From Rhodoferax sp. (GTDB taxonomy: Bacteria; Pseudomonadota; Gammaproteobacteria; Burkholderiales; Burkholderiaceae_C): DNA of 20,224 nucleotides. Below are positions 1 through 7,414 of the stretch, piece by piece (position 1 is the first letter of the stretch; the number at the start of each line of letters is the position of its first letter). The stretch spans positions 1 to 20,224 of the forward strand of contig JAQSDS010000392.1 in the NCBI GenBank assembly GCA_029946045.1, in the 5' to 3' direction. The notes under the pieces were generated by a model, which did no database searches, was not told the DNA's origin, and saw only the letters and a list, made by a program, of their open reading frames with translations. Made by a program: the position numbers and the translations under genes.

Positions 1-15
1 AAGAATCTGTTTCAT
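1..15 (-). CDS. Possible start of a further minus-strand gene (first five codons only)
   Basis: An ATG at 13-15 on the minus strand opens a frame reading M-K-Q-I-L to the window edge, 16 nt after the stop of the LysR gene. No strong ribosome-binding site is seen in front of it. In related phenol meta-pathway clusters, a 2-hydroxymuconic semialdehyde dehydrogenase (DmpC/XylG family, often starting M-K-E/Q-I) can follow a LysR gene, so the position would suit it. Five codons cannot establish identity, so this is only a placement hint. Confidence 0.25.
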
Positions 16-31
16 GGTGTTGTCAAAGGGT

Positions 32-967
32 TCAGGGTTGGGGGGAAGCCAGGCCAATGGCCTTTGGCGCTTCGATGGCGCTTTGCGGCTGAAATGTGCG
101 CACGGTTTCGAGGAAGGCGGTCAGGACTGGCGAGGCATCGTCGCGCCGGTACAGGCAGACCAGGTCCACGGTGGGCGCCGGGTCGGCGGTGAGCGGTCGG
201 TAAACCACCCCCGGAAGTTGCAGGCTGCTGGCTGCCTCGGGTGTCACGCACAGGCCAAAGCCGCTGGAAACCAGGGCCACCGCCGTGACCACATCCTTGA
301 CCTCCAGCTCCACCTGGGCTTGCAGCCCCTCGCGGTAAAACATGGACAGCACCTGGTCAGCAAAACCTTCGCGCGTGTTGTTGGGGTACAAAATGAGCGG
401 CTGCTGGCTGAGCTCGCGCAAGTTGATGCTGCTTTGTTGCGCCAGCGGATGCGCACAATGCAGCGCCACCAGCAGCGGCTCCAGGTACACCGTTTCCACC
501 ACCAGGTCCGACTCGACCCTGACATGGCGGTTAAAACCAATGGTCAGTCGCCTTTCGCGCAGTGCCCGGATCTGTTCGGCCTTGGTCTGCTCATGCAGGC
601 TGATCTGCACCTGAGGGTAAAGGCTTCGAAACTGCAACAGCAAGCGTGGAATGTGGTGAAAAATAGCCGAGCCAAAGATGCCCACATCCAGCCGGCCCAT
701 TTCACCCCGACCCGCCCGGGCCGCCCTGTCTTTGGCGGCGTCCGCCATACCCAGAATGCGTCGGGCGTCGTCCAGCAGGATGCCGCCTGCGGCAGTGAGC
801 ACCAAGCCCTTGGGCTGGCGGTCAAACAGCGGGGCACCGAGCTCGCTCTCCAACAACTGAATTTGCCTCGTCAGGGGCGGTTGTGAAATATGTAAACGCG
901 CCGCCGCCCGGTTGAAGTTCAGCTCTTCAGCCAAAACCACAAAGCTTTTCAGGCGACGCAGGTCCAT
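32..967 (-). CDS. LysR-type transcriptional regulator
   Basis: 311-residue LysR-family regulator with an N-terminal winged helix-turn-helix (about residues 1-60, including the family-typical stretch LNFNRAAARLHISQPPLTRQ). A LysR substrate-binding effector domain follows (about 90-295). The ATG at 967 is chosen over an in-frame ATG at 1021 because the family starts MDLRRLKSF and GGAG lies just upstream; the longer form would also extend towards the promoter-like elements. It is the last gene downstream of the phenol hydroxylase/catechol dioxygenase operon, on the same strand but 316 nt away, with its own promoter-like sequences. The BenM/CatM-like branch often senses ring-cleavage intermediates, and LysR regulators such as AphT are known in Comamonas phenol meta-pathway clusters. 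The effector cannot be read from sequence. Control of the lower meta pathway beyond the left edge is an inference. Confidence 0.9.
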   Translation of the reverse strand: MDLRRLKSFVVLAEELNFNRAAARLHISQPPLTRQIQLLESELGAPLFDRQPKGLVLTAAGGILLDDARRILGMADAAKDRAARAGRGEMGRLDVGIFGSAIFHHIPRLLLQFRSLYPQVQISLHEQTKAEQIRALRERRLTIGFNRHVRVESDLVVETVYLEPLLVALHCAHPLAQQSSINLRELSQQPLILYPNNTREGFADQVLSMFYREGLQAQVELEVKDVVTAVALVSSGFGLCVTPEAASSLQLPGVVYRPLTADPAPTVDLVCLYRRDDASPVLTAFLETVRTFQPQSAIEAPKAIGLASPQP

Positions 968-1024
968 GGTGACTCCGGGGGGTAGGTAAAAACGCCGCTC
1001 TGGCGCGAGCTCGAAAATCAAGCA

Positions 1025-1061
1025 TTGACGGTATCGTAGAAATTATTCTTGATACCGTCAA
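1025..1061 (-). promoter_or_regulatory. Sigma70-like promoter embedded in an 11-bp inverted repeat, upstream of the LysR gene
   Basis: Perfect inverted repeat with arms TTGACGGTATC (1025-1035) and GATACCGTCAA (1051-1061), 15 nt apart. Read on the minus strand, the outer arm supplies TTGACG (1061-1056) as a -35 box. After a 17-nt spacer comes TACGAT (1038-1033), a plausible -10 box. Transcription would start near 1026, about 60 nt before the LysR ATG at 967. The overlap of palindrome and promoter suggests an operator for autogenous control. The promoter is a prediction; the inverted repeat is directly visible. Confidence 0.55.
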
Positions 1062-1083
1062 ATACCATTTTGTTAACCTATCG

Positions 1084-1098
1084 ATACCTTTTTGGTAT
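1084..1098. promoter_or_regulatory. LysR-box (T-N11-A) candidate
   Basis: ATACC (1084-1088) and GGTAT (1094-1098) form a perfect dyad around TTTTT, giving the T-N11-A pattern of LysR recognition sites. Its centre (1091) lies about 65 nt upstream of the start predicted from the TTGACG/TACGAT promoter. That is the usual place of the high-affinity LysR recognition site. Further ATACC/GGTAT copies at 1031-1035, 1052-1056 and 1062-1066 lie between it and the promoter. Confidence 0.5.
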
Positions 1099-1283
1099 TT
1101 TCTAAGCCACAACACAGTTTCGGCCTGTGCCACATTCACCATGGCAACGCGACTCAAAACGCCTTGACTAAGGTAAAACGCAAGGTCGAGCCTTTGGGCT
1201 GGGAATTGGAGCCGTCCTTGGTTGAACCAATAGTCACGCCGCACCCACAGGAGGATCTCGGCGGGAGGGAGCCAATCCGTGGA
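1099..1283. other. Non-coding spacer between dmpB and the LysR region
   Basis: No convincing gene is present. A 13-bp palindrome, TTGGTTGAACCAA, lies at 1218-1230 and also fits T-N11-A. Open frames crossing the region on the minus strand are extensions or shadows of neighbouring genes without recognisable domains. No GC-rich stem with a T-run typical of an intrinsic terminator was found after the dmpB stop. Confidence 0.5.
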
Positions 1284-2228
1284 TCAGGTGTAAACCTCAG
1301 TGAAGGACGACACGAGTTCCCCGGTATGGTAAAAAATGCCACTGCCCAGGTGGGATTCGTCCCAGGTGGTGACAGGGCGGTCGCGCTGGGCCAGGTAGCC
1401 CAGGCCAGCAAAGGTTTCGTTGCGGTTGCCGCTCGGGTCAAAGAAATAAATGGTCTCGCCGCGGGTGATGCCATGGCGGGTCGGTGCCACGTCGATCTTG
1501 GTCTTGGTCTTGGCCATCACGTCGGCCGACTTCAGGATGTCGTGCCACGAATCCAGGAAGAAGGCGATGTGGTGCAGCCCCATGCGCGGACCGGCGACAA
1601 AGGCAATGTCGTGCGGCGTGGTGGTACGCGCCAACCAGGTGGCAGCCTGCATGTCGCCGTTGGGACCCACCAGAACTTGCTCGGTGAGGAAAAAGTCCAG
1701 CACCTCAATAACAAACTTGGTGTTTTCTGCGACCTTGTTGATGCCCGCCTCGGGGTTCATCTCACACATCAGCAGGCAGTGGTCGAGCCAGTGGGCACCT
1801 GCGCCCTTGATGTTGTCTGGCCACGGGTCGGGGTTTTGGGTGCCGACTTCGGTGCCGACGTATTCTTTCATGGCGTACAGACGCATCTCGTGACCACTGG
1901 GCAAATTGAATTGCAGCAGGCGACCCGTCGACGGCAGGCTGCCTTCTTCGAGGACAGTGGTGGCAATGCCGTAGGCTTCCACTTTCTTTTGCAGCGCGTC
2001 GAGGTCGCTGTCTTTTTCGACCTTGTACGCCACGTGGTTCAGGCCGGCCTGATCGGAAGGCGTCAGGATCAGCGAGTATTTGTCCCACTCGTCCCAGCAC
2101 TTGAGGTACACGTTGCCGTGTTTGTCTTCCATCGTTTTTTTCATGCCCAGCACGTTTTCATAGTGCTTCAGAGCCGCTGCCATGTCCATCACCTTGATGC
2201 TGACGTGACCAATTCGCATAATGCCCAT
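1284..2228 (-). CDS. dmpB: Catechol 2,3-dioxygenase (extradiol, meta cleavage)
   Basis: 314-residue two-domain vicinal-oxygen-chelate extradiol dioxygenase of the XylE/DmpB/TbuE type. It inserts O2 into (methyl)catechol to give the yellow 2-hydroxymuconic semialdehyde. By alignment from memory to XylE, the Fe(II) ligands are H150, H220 and E271. The conserved pocket residues H206, H252 and Y261 are all present, the last two in the signature containing RHG and [10 protein letters not shown]. The start at 2228 is preceded by AAGGAG at good spacing; an in-frame ATG at 2285 would run into the dmpQ coding end. The length and wording resemble the TbuE branch of toluene degraders more than XylE (307 residues). 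It lies 34 nt after dmpQ, as in other dmp/aph/phc operons, and is the last gene of the phenol operon. Confidence 0.96.
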   Translation of the reverse strand: MGIMRIGHVSIKVMDMAAALKHYENVLGMKKTMEDKHGNVYLKCWDEWDKYSLILTPSDQAGLNHVAYKVEKDSDLDALQKKVEAYGIATTVLEEGSLPSTGRLLQFNLPSGHEMRLYAMKEYVGTEVGTQNPDPWPDNIKGAGAHWLDHCLLMCEMNPEAGINKVAENTKFVIEVLDFFLTEQVLVGPNGDMQAATWLARTTTPHDIAFVAGPRMGLHHIAFFLDSWHDILKSADVMAKTKTKIDVAPTRHGITRGETIYFFDPSGNRNETFAGLGYLAQRDRPVTTWDESHLGSGIFYHTGELVSSFTEVYT

Positions 2229-2262
2229 TGCTATCTCCTTGTGGTTAAAAGTTGAATAAAGA

Positions 2263-2610
2263 TCAGGCGTTTGCCACCGTGGCAAAGCCTTTACGGAACG
2301 GCTTCTCGAACTTGCCTGTCACCTCCAGCCGAACGGCGGTGACGGGGGCCGCACGGCAGGCCAGGGTGAAGCCAGCGGCTTCCTCCTCGGCGCTAACGTG
2401 GGCGCGACTGATGGGGCCAAGTGATTTGATTTGGCCCTCGATGATGTGCACCTTACAGACACCACAGCCGCCGTTGACGCAACCCACGGGGATGCCTTTG
2501 CGACCGAGTCGCAACATGCCCTGCAACAGGCTTTCGTCATGGGCGCAGGGGAAGGTCTCGTCGGTCTGCGCAACGTGAACAGCGACCTTGGGCCGGGTGT
2601 CAAAAAACAT
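2263..2610 (-). CDS. dmpQ: Chloroplast-type [2Fe-2S] ferredoxin that reactivates catechol 2,3-dioxygenase
   Basis: 115-residue plant-type ferredoxin of the XylT/DmpQ family. In this family the protein re-reduces the active-site iron of catechol 2,3-dioxygenase after oxidative inactivation, for example by alkylcatechols. The cluster ligands are C44, C49, C52 and C85 in the pattern C-x4-C-x2-C-x32-C. The start at 2610 has an AGGAG ribosome-binding site. The gene begins 12 nt after dmpP and ends 34 nt before dmpB, the standard P-Q-B order. Its presence suggests that methylcatechols are normal substrates here, consistent with the toluene operon upstream. Confidence 0.94.
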   Translation of the reverse strand: MFFDTRPKVAVHVAQTDETFPCAHDESLLQGMLRLGRKGIPVGCVNGGCGVCKVHIIEGQIKSLGPISRAHVSAEEEAAGFTLACRAAPVTAVRLEVTGKFEKPFRKGFATVANA

Positions 2611-2622
2611 GGTGCTGGTCTC

Positions 2623-3687
2623 CTACACCCGCTTGAACAAGGGGCTGCGCTGCTGGTTGGTATCTGCTGCCGAGAGAAATTTCTCGGTGTAGATGTCGCG
2701 CTCGTACAAACGCCCTTGCATCAGCGTGGAAATACAGGCTTCAATCATGACGGGTGGGCCACACAGATAAGCCTTGTTGCCAGAGAAATTGCCGGCAAAG
2801 TGGGTCTTGGCGACGTCGTGCACAAAGCCTTGTGCGCCAGCCCAAGCCGACCCCTCGGGCGCGCCAGACAACGCCGGCACATAGGTAAAGTTGGCATGCT
2901 GCGCCGCCAGCGCACGAAACTCGGTGTCGTAATACAGCTCGTCTTGCGAGCGCTGGCCATAGACCAGAGTGATCGGCTGCGTGCTGCCGGCGTCCAACAT
3001 GTCAAGAATCATCGAGCGCGGGCTCGACAGGCCGGAGCCACCGGCAAAAAACACCACCGGCTCCGTAGCCGACTTGCGCACAAAGAAGCGCCCGTACGGA
3101 CCCGAGATGCGCAAGGCGTCACCCGCCTTGAGTTGCTCGTGCAGCCAGGTGGTGCCGGCGCCGCCCTGGATGATGCGCACATTGAGTTCGATTTCACCCG
3201 TGGCTTGCACTCGGGCCGGGGAGTTGGCGATGGAGAACGCGCGGCCGCCTTCGATACCCGGAATCGTCACCTGCACGTATTGCCCGGCCTGAAAATGCAG
3301 GGGCTTGTCGAGCTTGAGAAAAATGGCCTTGATGGTGGGCGTGAGTGCCTCGATGCGCGACACCGTGCAGTCAAAGTCGCGCACCGGAATGATCTCGGCA
3401 TCGGGCTCTTCGTCGATGTCGGCTTCAATGGTGGCGTCGCTTTGCAGCGTGGCGCAGCAGGCCAGCGTCTTGCCGGCATCGCGCTCGAAGTCCATCAGCG
3501 CAAACGGGTTGGCATGGCCGTGATCGACCTCGCCATCGGTCACCTCCACCTTGCAGGTGCCGCACAGGCCGTGACCACAGGCGTGAGGTATGTAGATGCC
3601 CTGGCGCAGCGCAGCGTCCAGCAGGGTCTGGCCTTCTTCGACCTCAATGGTCGCGCCCAGCGGTTCAATCAGCAGTTGGTAACTCAT
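2623..3687 (-). CDS. dmpP: Phenol hydroxylase reductase component P5
   Basis: 354-residue NADH:acceptor oxidoreductase that feeds electrons to the di-iron hydroxylase. The N-terminal plant-type [2Fe-2S] domain (about 1-95) has ligands C37, C42, C45 and C77. A ferredoxin-reductase FAD domain (about 103-205) carries the flavin-binding R-A-F-S at 149-152. The NAD domain has GGSG at 216-219 and the CGPP motif at 309-312. The length matches the DmpP/PhhP family. The start at 3687 lacks an obvious Shine-Dalgarno sequence, unlike most genes in the operon, and an 83-nt gap containing a stem-loop separates it from dmpO. Confidence 0.96.
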   Translation of the reverse strand: MSYQLLIEPLGATIEVEEGQTLLDAALRQGIYIPHACGHGLCGTCKVEVTDGEVDHGHANPFALMDFERDAGKTLACCATLQSDATIEADIDEEPDAEIIPVRDFDCTVSRIEALTPTIKAIFLKLDKPLHFQAGQYVQVTIPGIEGGRAFSIANSPARVQATGEIELNVRIIQGGAGTTWLHEQLKAGDALRISGPYGRFFVRKSATEPVVFFAGGSGLSSPRSMILDMLDAGSTQPITLVYGQRSQDELYYDTEFRALAAQHANFTYVPALSGAPEGSAWAGAQGFVHDVAKTHFAGNFSGNKAYLCGPPVMIEACISTLMQGRLYERDIYTEKFLSAADTNQQRSPLFKRV

Positions 3688-3726
3688 GGTCTGTGGTGTG
3701 TGTGAAAGGTTTAAATGATGCTGACG

Positions 3727-3755
3727 CAGCAGGCGAGCCCAAAGCCCACCTGCTG
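3727..3755. repeat. Intercistronic inverted repeat between dmpO and dmpP
   Basis: Arms CAGCAGG (3727-3733) and CCTGCTG (3749-3755), 15 nt apart, can form a stem-loop in the operon mRNA. It lies in the only sizeable gap within dmpLMNOP and ahead of a dmpP start without a clear ribosome-binding site. There is no T-run, so it is not an intrinsic terminator. An mRNA-processing or translation-tuning role is conjecture. Confidence 0.4.
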
Positions 3756-3771
3756 AAGCTGCGACACTTAC

Positions 3772-4128
3772 TTAATTACAAGAGCCGTTCAGGCCGGAAA
3801 GACCGGGTGTTTTGAAGCGAATCACATCCTTGTGCTTGAGTCCGTTTTCAGCCAATGTCTTGGCCGGGTCCGGCTGCCAGGGCTGACCCGACTTGGTCCA
3901 CTGCACGGTGGCCCAGTCGATCTTGGCAAAGTCGGGGTGGTAGCCGTAAGTGCCCGGCAACACCGCGCTGCCTAAAGCGCCAAAAGGCGTATCAGGTGGC
4001 AGTGGCAGCACGATGGGGGCGCCAAACAGCAGGTGGTCTTCCCAGCCGATAAATAACAACGGTGCCGGAAAGTTCTCGCGCACATCCTTGGCGGGAAAGT
4101 CGTAGGGTTTGAGGGCGATGACGCTCAT
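3772..4128 (-). CDS. dmpO: Phenol hydroxylase P4 component (gamma subunit of the hydroxylase)
   Basis: 118-residue small subunit of the (alpha-beta-gamma)2 phenol hydroxylase, recognised by the family-typical N-terminus (SVIALKPYDFPAKD) and by its length and position. In the known dmp system, P4 is part of the oxygenase core with P1 and P3. Its ATG overlaps the dmpN stop by 4 nt (the ATGA arrangement), implying translational coupling; AAGGAAG lies upstream inside dmpN. Confidence 0.94.
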   Translation of the reverse strand: MSVIALKPYDFPAKDVRENFPAPLLFIGWEDHLLFGAPIVLPLPPDTPFGALGSAVLPGTYGYHPDFAKIDWATVQWTKSGQPWQPDPAKTLAENGLKHKDVIRFKTPGLSGLNGSCN

Positions 4129-5684
4129 TTCGTGCTTCCTTCTGAAGAGTCACCGCGCCAGGTGGCAAAGTTTTTCTGATCTTCCGAGCCGTCAAAGTCG
4201 AAGTTGTCGCGACCGACGTTCATGTTGTAGTAGTCCAGCACGGCGAGCAGCGGATCGAAGCCCTCGACGGTCGGGTCGACACCCTCCTTGAAGCAGTTGC
4301 CCTGGTAGATCTGCTGCGGCGGCAACCAGGCCTGGACATATTTTTCGGGTTCGTTCTCAAAAATTTCCTGGCAATGGTCGCTGCAGAAGTGGTACTTGTC
4401 GCCCTTGTGGTCGGTTTCACGGTAAGCGATCTTGGTGGCGTCGCCCGGCTCCGTGAAGATCATCGGAATCTGGCAGGTCTGGCACAGCATGGGCAGGGTC
4501 TTCTGGTAGAAACGGTTGCCTTGCGCAGCCTGCTCGCGCCAGTAGTCCCAACGCGGCTTGTACAGCTGGTCGAAGGTCTCTGGGTATTTCTCGGACAACC
4601 AGGCCATCTCTTCCTCTTTAGGAATCCAGGTGTGGATGGGAGCGGCAGCGTTGTAGTTGTAAAACACGGCAAAGGTCTGGTGGCTGATGTGGTCCTTGCC
4701 TTCGCAGGCCTGGATCCAACCCTTGGGTTTGCGGATACCGTAACGCGCCAGGTCCTTGAACAATGCCTCGCCGTTCTCTTCCACATACATTTCCCAGCTT
4801 TCGCGCCAGCTCATGACACGCTTGGGCAACATGTAGTCCTGCATCATGGCCACGATGCTCAGCAAGCGGTAACCGCGCCAGAACCATTTGTCGATCCAGC
4901 CCTGCACGATCGGCACGTTGGCGGGGTCCTGCTCCAGCATGAACTTGATGCACTCGATGCCCAACGTCATGTGACGTGATTCGTCAGACTGCGCGCTGAA
5001 ACCAAAGGTCACCGTCGACATGTCGCCGTTGTGCGCCGCGCCCGACATGAAGGGCACAAACAACAGGTTGGTCAACACGTACTCAAACGAGAAACTCACC
5101 GCTGTCAAGAACTCGAACGGGCCGCCGGTGTAAGCATCTTCAAAGAAGGACTTCGGCACCGACAAGTACCACACGCGGTCAAACATGTGCTTGGCGCTAT
5201 GCAGGCCATTGAAGTACTTGTTGTAATGGCTCAGGGCGTGGGTTTCGGTTTGGTAATGGCGCAGTTCGTCAATCGACTGCATCTGGCAGGCCACACGGGC
5301 CCCGGCACCAGTGAACTGGCGCCCCGCATGGGCAAAACCACGGTAGGCGTAGTACTCCAGCGGCGTGACGCCGGTCAGAAACAGCTTGAGCGCATTGATG
5401 TAGCGCGCATCGGTGACACCGAGTTGGCCATTGTTTTGGGCAAAGGCCTCGATCACCGCGTAGAGTTTCTTCTCTTTTTCACCCTGGTATTTCCAGTAGG
5501 CGTCCATGGTCAGGCGGAACGGGTCTTCCCACTTGTCCCAATCGTGGATTTTGATGCCTTCGTATTTGTCATACGGGAAAACTTTTTCCATCGGCTGGTA
5601 GGTGGTGTCCCAGGCCAGGCCACGCGTCATGGCGGCATAACGTTCTTTGAGACCGAGTTTCTTTTTCAGTACAGGGGTATCCAT
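4125..5684 (-). CDS. dmpN: Phenol hydroxylase P3 component (catalytic alpha subunit)
   Basis: 519-residue bacterial multicomponent monooxygenase alpha subunit. It holds the carboxylate-bridged di-iron centre that hydroxylates phenol and cresols to catechols. The ligands are visible as E110, E140-x2-H143 (IDELRH), E201 and E235-x2-H238 (SDESRH). A C-terminal YHS-like zinc site has C401-x2-C404 and C434-x3-C438. The length equals that of DmpN/PhhN. The start at 5684 follows AAGGAG with 6-nt spacing. The gene lies 26 nt after dmpM and overlaps dmpO. Confidence 0.97.
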   Translation of the reverse strand: MDTPVLKKKLGLKERYAAMTRGLAWDTTYQPMEKVFPYDKYEGIKIHDWDKWEDPFRLTMDAYWKYQGEKEKKLYAVIEAFAQNNGQLGVTDARYINALKLFLTGVTPLEYYAYRGFAHAGRQFTGAGARVACQMQSIDELRHYQTETHALSHYNKYFNGLHSAKHMFDRVWYLSVPKSFFEDAYTGGPFEFLTAVSFSFEYVLTNLLFVPFMSGAAHNGDMSTVTFGFSAQSDESRHMTLGIECIKFMLEQDPANVPIVQGWIDKWFWRGYRLLSIVAMMQDYMLPKRVMSWRESWEMYVEENGEALFKDLARYGIRKPKGWIQACEGKDHISHQTFAVFYNYNAAAPIHTWIPKEEEMAWLSEKYPETFDQLYKPRWDYWREQAAQGNRFYQKTLPMLCQTCQIPMIFTEPGDATKIAYRETDHKGDKYHFCSDHCQEIFENEPEKYVQAWLPPQQIYQGNCFKEGVDPTVEGFDPLLAVLDYYNMNVGRDNFDFDGSEDQKNFATWRGDSSEGSTK

Positions 5685-5710
5685 GGGTGCTCCTTGTTGT
5701 AAAAACCGTA

Positions 5711-5980
5711 TCAGTTGGACCAGCTCAGAGAGAGCTGGTCGTCGTCTTCGTCAATGCGGCCCGACAGGGTGACCAGATTGACATGAATTTGCTGCAAATC
5801 AAAAGAGCGTCCGACCAGCTCCTCAATGGTCTCGCGGCGAATCACCAGCCGGTCGGGCGCGTCAATCTTGACCAGCCCGGTCGGGTAAGTGGCCTGCGCT
5901 GCAGCGTTATCGGCCAGGATGGCCTCGATGATGGGACGCGAATCTTCGTTGTCCTGAAACGCGATGAATACATTGGACAT
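5711..5980 (-). CDS. dmpM: Phenol hydroxylase P2 component (effector/regulatory protein)
   Basis: 89-residue cofactorless effector protein of the MmoB/DmpM family. It binds the hydroxylase and modulates substrate access and coupling of O2 activation to hydroxylation. Recognised by the acidic N-terminus SNVFIAFQDNEDSRPIIEAI, the conserved RRETIEELVGR segment and the canonical L-M-N position. CGGAGA precedes the start; the gap to dmpL is 38 nt and to dmpN 26 nt. Confidence 0.95.
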   Translation of the reverse strand: MSNVFIAFQDNEDSRPIIEAILADNAAAQATYPTGLVKIDAPDRLVIRRETIEELVGRSFDLQQIHVNLVTLSGRIDEDDDQLSLSWSN

Positions 5981-6018
5981 GCGGGTGTCTCCGTTGATAG
6001 ATGGGATAAGGGGCAGGC

Positions 6019-7014
6019 TCAGGCGACCAGGCCGGCTTTTTTGCAGCGCAGATCCAGCGCGTCACGCGCCTCCTGCAGTGCCACCACGCCAACCGCACCC
6101 AGTGCCAGCTCGGCCACCGGGGTCAGGGCGGTCTGGGCACGGTCAGCCCACGCCTTGACCCAGCCCGAAATCAGCTTGCGGTTGTCGTCGGACTCGGCGG
6201 CAGCCACCTTGACCACGGCGTCAATCCAGCGTGCGCTCTCGGCATGCCACTCGGGCATGAAGGCGGCCAGCATCGACACCGCGGTGCCGCCCTGCAAGGC
6301 AATGTGGTCGTCGACAAAGTTGCCATAAATCAGCGGGTAGAGCTGGGCGTCGAGCGCCAGGTTTTGCGCAATGAACAACTCAAATGGGTCCTGCAGCACC
6401 AACGTGTCTTCAACATAGTGGCGCAGTGGCTGCCAACAGGCGGCGTTGAGCCAGTCGTTTTTGCCCGTATCCAGAACCGCCGGCTCGTCCAGCGCCAGGC
6501 CCAGGCGGGTGATGAACTGTGCCGCGCCCAGATGGTCCATGGCGTGGAACATGGCGGGTGCGGTGAACGGCGTGCCGTAGCCGTAGGCGCCGATCGAACT
6601 GTTGTTCATGTTGCCACCCCAGGCCACATGGCGCAGCGGCATCAGGACTTCGCAGGCCTTGCTGCGCACGGCTTCAGACATCTTGGCGACCAGGCCACGG
6701 GTCTGGACGAATTCGTAGCTCGACTCGATCGCGTCCTGCTGACGCGCCCGGGCCATGGTCCAGGTGGCGTAGTAGTACTGACGCGGGTCGCGCAGCGCGT
6801 TCCAGTCGGCCAGCTTGACCGCTGAGCGTGACGCATCGAAGATCTCGTGCTCGGGGTCCCAAGTGGGGCGGTAGTGGAAGTTGTCGGTAGGCTGGGTGTC
6901 GAGCGTGGCCTCCTGGTAGCGCGACGCAGGCTTGTCGTTGCCGACGTACTTGGCCGTGTGGCTAAAGGTATTGCGCAGAGGTTTGATTTCACGCGTATGG
7001 AGATCGACTGACAT
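6019..7014 (-). CDS. dmpL: Phenol hydroxylase P1 component (beta subunit)
   Basis: 331-residue beta subunit of the phenol hydroxylase core, structurally related to the alpha subunit but without a metal centre. The family-typical segments NTFSHTAKYVG, NFHYRPTWDPEHEIFD and DPRQYYYATW are present, and no pair of ExxH iron motifs is seen. An AAGGAT ribosome-binding site lies about 9 nt upstream of the ATG at 7014. The gene lies 36 nt after dmpK and 38 nt before dmpM. Confidence 0.95.
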   Translation of the reverse strand: MSVDLHTREIKPLRNTFSHTAKYVGNDKPASRYQEATLDTQPTDNFHYRPTWDPEHEIFDASRSAVKLADWNALRDPRQYYYATWTMARARQQDAIESSYEFVQTRGLVAKMSEAVRSKACEVLMPLRHVAWGGNMNNSSIGAYGYGTPFTAPAMFHAMDHLGAAQFITRLGLALDEPAVLDTGKNDWLNAACWQPLRHYVEDTLVLQDPFELFIAQNLALDAQLYPLIYGNFVDDHIALQGGTAVSMLAAFMPEWHAESARWIDAVVKVAAAESDDNRKLISGWVKAWADRAQTALTPVAELALGAVGVVALQEARDALDLRCKKAGLVA

Positions 7015-7050
7015 AGGGGCTATCCTTTTAAAAATAAACGACGATGGGAC

Positions 7051-7260
7051 TTAAGTCTTCAAAATTTGGACCTGGTTCTGAACGCAAAAATCGTCAAAGG
7101 CAGGCTGGGGCAACATCAATTCAACAAACAGTTCGGGCCAGCCAATGGCAAACTCAAAACACACCAGTCCGTCCGGGCGGACTTGGCGGATGCGGACAAA
7201 CTGGCGTTTGATATCGCAGGTCGGGGCTGTGGGTGATGTCAAGGTCTTGGTCATGGTCAT
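7051..7260 (-). CDS. dmpK: Phenol hydroxylase P0 assembly protein
   Basis: 69-residue DmpK/PhhK-family protein. In Pseudomonas, DmpK helps assemble the active hydroxylase (iron loading) but is not part of the catalytic complex. The family core FVRIRQVRPDGLVCFEFAIG-WPELFVELMLP-AFDDFC is clear. This copy is shorter at the N-terminus than many homologues. Two start codons are possible (7260 and 7254). Neither has a visible Shine-Dalgarno sequence: the upstream bases are C-rich, and an in-frame TAA at 7278-7276 excludes an earlier start. With the predicted sigma54 start site near 7280, the leader would be only about 20 nt. Confidence 0.9.
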   Translation of the reverse strand: MTMTKTLTSPTAPTCDIKRQFVRIRQVRPDGLVCFEFAIGWPELFVELMLPQPAFDDFCVQNQVQILKT

Positions 7261-7290
7261 GGGGGGTGGCTGGTGTTACGCTGATGACTT

Positions 7291-7306
7291 TGCAAGGACC
7301 TTGCCA
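7291..7306 (-). promoter_or_regulatory. Sigma54 (-24/-12) promoter of the phenol hydroxylase operon
   Basis: On the minus strand, TGGCAAGGTCCTTGCA matches the sigma54 consensus (TGGCAC-N5-TTGCA/T). It has the invariant GG and GC at the right spacing and a single deviation in the -24 box. Transcription is expected near 7280, just upstream of dmpK. The central 13 bp, GCAAGGACCTTGC, is a perfect palindrome. Confidence 0.85.
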
Positions 7307-7326
7307 AAATAGTCTTCCATGCCAAT

Positions 7327-7358
7327 AATCTCGATATTTCAAGGGTTTACCACTACAA
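7327..7358. promoter_or_regulatory. Conserved promoter block with IHF-like site
   Basis: This 32-nt block is shared with 14265-14296 at 31 positions. It contains TTTCAAGGGTTTA (7337-7349), which matches the IHF consensus WATCAANNNNTTR except for one base. It lies about -57 to -69 from the predicted start. IHF bends DNA at this position in other sigma54 aromatic-pathway promoters such as Pu and Po. It also holds AGGGTTTACC, a second copy of the upstream-element core, so it could instead be an activator half-site. Confidence 0.45.
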
Positions 7359-7403
7359 ATTGCTCTTTTTTCTCTCGGTACTTTGGCGAACTTGATGCGG
7401 AAT

Positions 7404-7414
7404 AGGGTTTACCC
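7404..7414. promoter_or_regulatory. Candidate upstream activating sequence for the sigma54 activator (phenol operon)
   Basis: AGGGTTTACCC, about 125-135 bp upstream of the predicted start, is identical to the core of the perfect palindrome at 14337-14361 in the toluene promoter and at the same distance from the sigma54 box. The outer arms are degenerate here. It does not resemble the TTGATCAA-type XylR/DmpR sites. Confidence 0.45.

Noticed and set aside
14..886. Long plus-strand open frame opposite the LysR gene
   Set aside because: It is antisense to a clear LysR protein, has no recognisable domain, and arises from the high GC codon bias.
1025..1061. Inverted repeat considered as a terminator for dmpB
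   Set aside because: The stem is AT-rich, lies over 200 nt after the dmpB stop, lacks an adjoining T-run and coincides with a good promoter; an operator is more likely.
1092..2255. 387-codon plus-strand open frame opposite dmpB
   Set aside because: Shadow of catechol 2,3-dioxygenase, whose iron ligands and ribosome-binding site are certain on the other strand.
2431..3705. 424-codon plus-strand open frame opposite dmpP/dmpQ
   Set aside because: Antisense shadow; low-complexity H/Q/R/G-rich translation with no family resemblance.
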